This document shows positions 22,158-25,568 of a stretch of 25,568 bases of DNA, piece after piece. Position 1 is the first letter of the stretch. Each line of letters opens with the position of its first letter. The DNA is from DATILI01 sp035476635 (GTDB taxonomy: Bacteria; Pseudomonadota; Gammaproteobacteria; Burkholderiales; Burkholderiaceae_C): contig DATILI010000059.1 of the NCBI GenBank assembly GCA_035476635.1, forward strand, positions 1 through 25,568, written 5' to 3'. The position numbers were made by a program, and so were the translations under genes. Under the pieces are notes generated by a model. The model was given only the letters and a program-made list of their open reading frames with translations, did no database searches and was not told the origin of the DNA.

Positions 22158-23399
22158 CTATTGGGTTTTGGCGCCAGCCTGGAACCACTGGCCGATCAGG
22201 GCGCGTTCCACATCGGTGATACCGGTGGAGTTGTTCATCGGCATGAGCTTTTGCACCACCACCTGCTGGTACATGGACTGCGCGTGCTGCTTCACCAGCT
22301 CAGGTGAATCAAGACGCACGTTCTTCATCTGCACCTGCGCGCCGTGGCACATGTAGCAGCGCTGCTCCAGCACTTTCTGCACTTCCTTGAAACTGTCCGG
22401 GCTGTCGGTGGCTGCCGTGGTGGAGGCAGGGGCACCGCCCGCCGCAGCGTTCGCGGCCACCGGCGTTTGCGGTTTGGGCTGCAGCCAGACCACGGTGCTG
22501 GCGATGACCGCCAGGCCGACCAGCGCATAGCCGATGGGGTGGCGGTTGCGGCCCAGCTTGTAGCCGTGGCGCATCACGAAGAACTGGCGGATGGCGGCAC
22601 CGGCGAACATCATCAGGATCAACACCAGCCAGTTCTGCGGATGGCTGTAGGTGAAGCTGTAGTGGCCGCTGAGCATCGCAAACAGCACCGGCAGCGTGAA
22701 GTAGGTGTTGTGCACGCTGCGCTGCTTGCCCCGCTTGCCGTGGATCGGGTCGACCGGCTCGCCGGCCTTGATGGAGGCGATCACCTTCTTCTGGCCGGGA
22801 ATGATCCAGAAGAACACGTTGGCGCTCATCGCCGTGGCGATCATGGCGCCCACCAGGAGGAAGGCCGCGCGGCCCGCGAACCAATGGCAGGCCAGCCAAG
22901 AGGCCACGCAGACCAGCACGAGCACCAGCGCGCCGACGATCGCGTCACCGTTCTTGCTTTGCCCGAAGAACCGGCAGATTGCGTCGTACAGCAGCCAGAA
23001 CACCGCGAGGAACGACAGCGCCACGGCGATGGCCGCGGCGGGCTGCCAGTCCATCAGCGACTTGTCGATCAGGTAGGTGCCGGCGCTCCAGAGGTACGAG
23101 ACGGTGAACAGGGCGAAGCCCGTCATCCACGTGGTGTAGCTCTCCCAATAGAACCAGTGCAGGTGTTCCGGCAGCTTGGGCGGCGAGACGTTGAACTTGA
23201 CCGGGTGGTAGAAGCCGCCGCCGTGGACGGCCCACAACTCACCGCTGACGCCCTGCTTCTTCAGGTCTTCATCGACAGGCGGCGTGAGGCTGGAATCGAG
23301 AAAGACGAAGTAGAACGAGGAGCCGACCCACGCGATAGCGGTAATGACGTGGACCCAGCGCAGGAGCAGATTGGCCCAGTCGAAGAGATAGCTTTCCAT
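22158..23399 (-). CDS. puuD: Urate hydroxylase PuuD (membrane-bound, cytochrome c-fused)
   Basis: The 413 residues comprise an N-terminal domain of about eight transmembrane segments (LLLRWVHVITAIAWVGSSFYFVF; WFYWESYTTWMTGF; IPGQKKVIASIKAG; SVHNTYFTLPVLFAMLSGHY) and a C-terminal cytochrome c-like domain. The latter has CYMCHG near 352 and a Met-containing KLMPMNNSTG near 387 as a possible axial ligand. The family oxidises urate to 5-hydroxyisourate at the membrane. It lies between xdhC and the 8-oxoguanine deaminase gene on the same strand. An AGTGTATACAGT site (23505-23516) and a 7-bp inverted repeat (23420-23448) precede it. The ribosome binding site is weak. Confidence 0.95.
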   Translation of the reverse strand: MESYLFDWANLLLRWVHVITAIAWVGSSFYFVFLDSSLTPPVDEDLKKQGVSGELWAVHGGGFYHPVKFNVSPPKLPEHLHWFYWESYTTWMTGFALFTVSYLWSAGTYLIDKSLMDWQPAAAIAVALSFLAVFWLLYDAICRFFGQSKNGDAIVGALVLVLVCVASWLACHWFAGRAAFLLVGAMIATAMSANVFFWIIPGQKKVIASIKAGEPVDPIHGKRGKQRSVHNTYFTLPVLFAMLSGHYSFTYSHPQNWLVLILMMFAGAAIRQFFVMRHGYKLGRNRHPIGYALVGLAVIASTVVWLQPKPQTPVAANAAAGGAPASTTAATDSPDSFKEVQKVLEQRCYMCHGAQVQMKNVRLDSPELVKQHAQSMYQQVVVQKLMPMNNSTGITDVERALIGQWFQAGAKTQ

Positions 23400-23419
23400 G
23401 TTGGATGAACTGTGGAAGC

Positions 23420-23448
23420 CTGCTCACCACTGCGGGCGCTCTGAGCAG
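23420..23448 (-). promoter_or_regulatory. Inverted repeat in the puuD leader
   Basis: CTGCTCA (23420-23426) and TGAGCAG (23442-23448) form a perfect 7-bp inverted repeat with a 15-nt loop, ending about 20 nt upstream of the puuD ATG. It could be an mRNA hairpin near the translation start or a protein site. There is no U-run, so it is not a terminator. Confidence 0.35.
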
Positions 23449-23504
23449 TTGGGGCCGCGAACAACGGGAAGGATCCCGGGCTCCGCTGCGGCCTGTGCAC
23501 CGAA

Positions 23505-23516
23505 GTGTATACAGTT
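23505..23516. promoter_or_regulatory. AGTGTATACAGT operator upstream of puuD
   Basis: This site matches the one at 25397-25408 in 11 of 12 positions and lies about 105 bp upstream of the puuD start, between xdhC and puuD. GTATAC-centred palindromes are typical targets of GntR/FadR-type repressors, and a GntR gene starts at 25438. Shared control is inferred. Confidence 0.6.
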
Positions 23517-23542
23517 TCGACGCGGAAGGCCAGTGCAGCCCA

Positions 23543-24346
23543 TCAGGGTTTGTCCGGGGGAGCCAGTTGCAGGATCTGCGCCGCGACGCTCACGGCGATC
23601 ACCTCCGGCTCTTTGCCGGTGATGCCCGCAAGGCCGATGGGGCAGGTGATCCGCGCCAGCTCCGCCTCACTAAATCCCCGGTCCTGCAGGCGATGGCGGA
23701 AGGTCGCCCATTTGGTCTTGCTGCCGATCAGGCCGATGTAGGGAAGATCGTCCGATTCCCTCAGCCTGCGAAGGCAGGCCGCCACGACGTCCAGGTCTTC
23801 GGCGTGGCTGAAGCTCATGATGAGGACGCGTGAACCTGGTGGCAGGCCGGCCACGGCCCCGTGGACCGGATCGGAATGCTCGCACACGACGTTTGCGGGC
23901 ACCTGCTCGGGAAAGATCTCGTCGCGGCTGTCGATCCAGGACACCGCGAACGGCAGTGTCGACAGCACGTTGACCAGCGCCTTGCCCACATGGCCCCCGC
24001 CGAACAGGGCCAATGGCGACAGGTGCGGGGCCAGGCGTTTTTCCAAGGCGGGTATGTCTGCTGCGCCGACGCGCTCGAAACGCAAACTCACGACACCCCC
24101 GCAACATTGGCCGAGGCTCGGGCCTAGCGGATATTGGCGCACGGGCTCGCCCGGCGCGCCGGCGAGGCGCCGCCGCGCCTCATCGATCGCCTGGAACTCC
24201 AGGTGGCCGCCGCCGATGGTGCCGACCACGCCGTCGGCGAAGACTGCCATCCAGGCCCCTGACTCGCGCGGCACCGAACCTTTTGTCGTGTCGACGGACA
24301 CCAACACGGCGTCTTCGTCAACGAGCCTGGATGTGACAACATTCAT
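23543..24346 (-). CDS. xdhC: Xanthine dehydrogenase accessory protein XdhC
   Basis: This 267-residue XdhC/CoxI-family protein has the N-terminal domain motif TTKGSVPRESGAWMAV (about 19-34), then VGTIGGGHLEFQAIDEA, then the cysteine motif GQCCGGVVSL near 80. The C-terminal Rossmann domain begins LALFGGGHVGKALVNVL (about 112) and includes YIGLIGSKTKWATF near 210. XdhC binds molybdenum cofactor, promotes its sulfuration and inserts it into xanthine dehydrogenase. The xdhA/xdhB genes are not in the window. It is upstream of puuD on the same strand with a 143-bp gap. The ATG at 24346 has no strong ribosome binding site, and the N-terminus is slightly short for the family. Confidence 0.93.
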   Translation of the reverse strand: MNVVTSRLVDEDAVLVSVDTTKGSVPRESGAWMAVFADGVVGTIGGGHLEFQAIDEARRRLAGAPGEPVRQYPLGPSLGQCCGGVVSLRFERVGAADIPALEKRLAPHLSPLALFGGGHVGKALVNVLSTLPFAVSWIDSRDEIFPEQVPANVVCEHSDPVHGAVAGLPPGSRVLIMSFSHAEDLDVVAACLRRLRESDDLPYIGLIGSKTKWATFRHRLQDRGFSEAELARITCPIGLAGITGKEPEVIAVSVAAQILQLAPPDKP

Positions 24347-24486
24347 GGAATTCGCGGCGAGCTGAGCGTCTAATCGAAAATTGCGAAACTAATGGGTAAC
24401 GGCAGTCATCCAAAAGAACAGTATCGCGTTCAATTGAGCTCAGCTGTACCCGCGCCCGAGAAAAGCGCACCATCCCGGAGACGTTC

Positions 24487-25014
24487 ATGAAGCATATTCC
24501 CCGCCTGCGCTATTCGTTGCCGGGCGCCCTGGCCGCCGTGGGCGCAGCCATTCTTGCAGGCTGCTCCTCGTCTGTGCCGGTCAAGGAGCCGGCTGCGCAG
24601 GCTCCCGTCGATTCCAAGGCGCCCGCTGAAGCCCAGGCGCCCAGCACCAGCCCGTCGTACGCCAGCTCGCGCGCTTCCAGCGCCGCCACGGCGCGCGCGT
24701 ATCGCGCAGATGCCGCATCGCACCTGTACGCCGCGAACTCCGAACGCATCTACAAGGGCCGCCTGCCGCCCATGCTCTACGCCATCGGCGTGCTGCAGGT
24801 GGAAGTCGACAGCCGCGGAGCCGTGCGCAAGCTGGACTGGATGCGCGCGCCCAAGCATGCGCCGGAAGTCATCGCCGAAATCGAGCGCACCGTGCGCGCC
24901 GCCGCGCCGTTCCCCGTGCCGGCCCGCATGGGCAAGGTGGTCTATACCGATACTTGGCTGTGGCACAAGAGCGGCCGTTTCCAGTTGGATACGTTGACCG
25001 AAGGCCAGGACTGA
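24487..25014 (+). CDS. Putative lipoprotein with TonB C-terminal-like domain
   Basis: The 175-residue protein has a signal sequence with lipobox AAILAGC (Cys near 25), so it is a predicted lipoprotein. A Pro/Ala/Ser-rich spacer (about 27-75) follows, then a domain from about 85 (YAANSERIYKGRLPPMLYAIGVLQVEVD) that resembles the C-terminal fold of TonB/TolA-like proteins (SRGAVRKLDW, then APEVIAEIERTVRAAAPFPVP). CCCGGAGA upstream supports ATG 24487. Similar small proteins are common in Burkholderiales and have no firm function. It is the only plus-strand gene in the urate region, and its stop is two bases from that of the convergent uraH, so it is probably unrelated to purine catabolism. Confidence 0.82.
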   Translation: MKHIPRLRYSLPGALAAVGAAILAGCSSSVPVKEPAAQAPVDSKAPAEAQAPSTSPSYASSRASSAATARAYRADAASHLYAANSERIYKGRLPPMLYAIGVLQVEVDSRGAVRKLDWMRAPKHAPEVIAEIERTVRAAAPFPVPARMGKVVYTDTWLWHKSGRFQLDTLTEGQD

Positions 25015-25016
25015 GC

Positions 25017-25370
25017 TCACGAGCCCCGGTACGTCGAGTAGCTCCACGGGCTCACCAGCAGCGGCACGTGGTAGTGCTGCTCCGGGTGGGCCACGCCGAA
25101 GTCCAGCGCCACCTGATCCAGAAAGCTCGGCTCGGGCAGCGCCACCCCTTTTGATTTGAAGTACCCGGCCACGTCGAACACGAGCCGGTACGTCCCCTTC
25201 TTCAGGCTCGCGCTGTCGTACAGCGGGCCGTCCGGGCTGCGCCCGTCATCGTTGAGCGTGAAGCGCTTGACCAAGGCCGAGCTCTCTCCTTGCGTCGTGT
25301 AAAGCGCCACCGCCATGCCAGCGGCGGGGCAGCCGTGCATGGTGTCCAGGACGTGCGTGCTCAGGCCCAT
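25017..25370 (-). CDS. uraH: 5-hydroxyisourate hydrolase (transthyretin-like, UraH)
   Basis: The 117 residues span the full family length. The N-terminal GLSTHVLDTMHGCPAAGM holds the conserved His, AHPEQHYHVPLLVSPWSYSTYRGS holds the second His region, and the C-terminal YRGS tetrapeptide is diagnostic. It hydrolyses 5-hydroxyisourate, the PuuD product, to OHCU. ATG 25370 is chosen because GGAG lies six nt upstream; the longer frame to 25457 crosses the GntR operator. It diverges from the GntR gene, sharing the AGTGTATACACT palindrome. Confidence 0.96.
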   Translation of the reverse strand: MGLSTHVLDTMHGCPAAGMAVALYTTQGESSALVKRFTLNDDGRSPDGPLYDSASLKKGTYRLVFDVAGYFKSKGVALPEPSFLDQVALDFGVAHPEQHYHVPLLVSPWSYSTYRGS

Positions 25371-25396
25371 CGCGATCTCCAAATATTGTGGACGAT

Positions 25397-25408
25397 AGTG
25401 TATACACT
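25397..25408. promoter_or_regulatory. Perfect palindrome AGTGTATACACT between uraH and gntR
   Basis: This 12-bp perfect palindrome lies 27 bp upstream of the uraH start and 30 bp upstream of the GntR start, where it could block both divergent promoters. An 11-of-12 match occurs upstream of puuD. Confidence 0.7.
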
Positions 25409-25437
25409 TTTTGGATTTGCGGCTATCATGCCGCTCC

Positions 25438-25568
25438 ATGGAGTCGTCATCCACCACTCATTTCATCGTCGAGTCGCTGACCCGGGCGATCGTGGAGCAT
25501 CGGCTTCAACCCGGCACCAAGCTGGCTGAACAGAAGCTGGCCGACCACTTCGGCGTGTCGCGCACGCT
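25438..25568 (+). CDS. GntR-family transcriptional regulator (5' part only; continues past window)
   Basis: Only the first 43 residues are inside the window: MESSSTTHFIVESLTRAIVE, HRLQPGTKLAEQKLADHFG, then VSRT. This is the start of a GntR winged helix of the FadR/FCD type. An ATG at 25428 is out of frame and soon stopped, so ATG 25438 is used. It diverges from uraH and is the likely local repressor of the urate genes. The effector domain is not visible, so the subfamily is provisional. Confidence 0.85.
   Translation, partial: MESSSTTHFIVESLTRAIVEHRLQPGTKLAEQKLADHFGVSRT

Noticed and set aside
24435..24442. TGAGCTCA palindrome between xdhC and the lipoprotein gene
   Set aside because: It is only 8 bp, unrelated to the other operators, and expected by chance at this window size.

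Overview
The window is GC-rich, densely packed bacterial chromosome. It carries LysR-family regulators, two Bug (tripartite tricarboxylate transporter, TTT) periplasmic receptors, a TctBA permease with a TctDE-type two-component system, a Burkholderiales-style IorA/IorB pair and a PuuD-type urate hydroxylase. Together these point to a betaproteobacterium of the order Burkholderiales, most likely Comamonadaceae (Variovorax/Polaromonas/Rhodoferax-like). That placement is inferred from gene content, not from a marker gene. I saw no rRNA, tRNA, CRISPR array, insertion sequence or prophage, and no gene-free stretch longer than 300 bases.

Layout. (1) 1-6251: a LysR regulator, cut by the window edge, diverges from iorA-iorB-Bug receptor-thioesterase, a putative 2-oxoacid (aryl-pyruvate):ferredoxin oxidoreductase operon. 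iorB carries a 70-bp palindromic repeat inserted in frame. (2) 6294-7760: a small cupin gene diverges from a LysR regulator. (3) 7729-12244: a tartrate-type catabolic set of glycerate 2-kinase, Bug receptor and tartrate/D-malate dehydrogenase, diverging from a LysR regulator whose start codon lies inside a perfect T-N11-A box. (4) 12352-16289: an EAL-CBS-GGDEF cyclic-di-GMP protein, preceded by four CGTCA repeats at exact 11-bp spacing. It converges, with a 10-bp palindromic stop-stop overlap, on a Wzz-like chain-length regulator. The cytoplasmic C-terminus of that protein looks like a catalytically dead tyrosine-recombinase domain. (5) 16422-20738: a TctE/TctD-type two-component system diverging from tctB-tctA, closed by a strong bidirectional terminator; no tctC is adjacent. 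(6) 20752-25568: purine/urate catabolism, with 8-oxoguanine deaminase, puuD and xdhC on the minus strand, a small lipoprotein gene, uraH, and the start of a GntR regulator.

How the genes work together. The tartrate set can be read as uptake receptor, then oxidative decarboxylation to D-glycerate, then 2-phosphoglycerate. The purine set can be read as 8-oxoguanine to urate to 5-hydroxyisourate to OHCU, with XdhC maturing a xanthine dehydrogenase encoded elsewhere. Two nearly identical AGTGTATACA operators, one between gntR and uraH and one upstream of puuD, suggest that the GntR protein controls both parts. The most unusual object is the Wzz/recombinase-fold fusion at 14202-16289.
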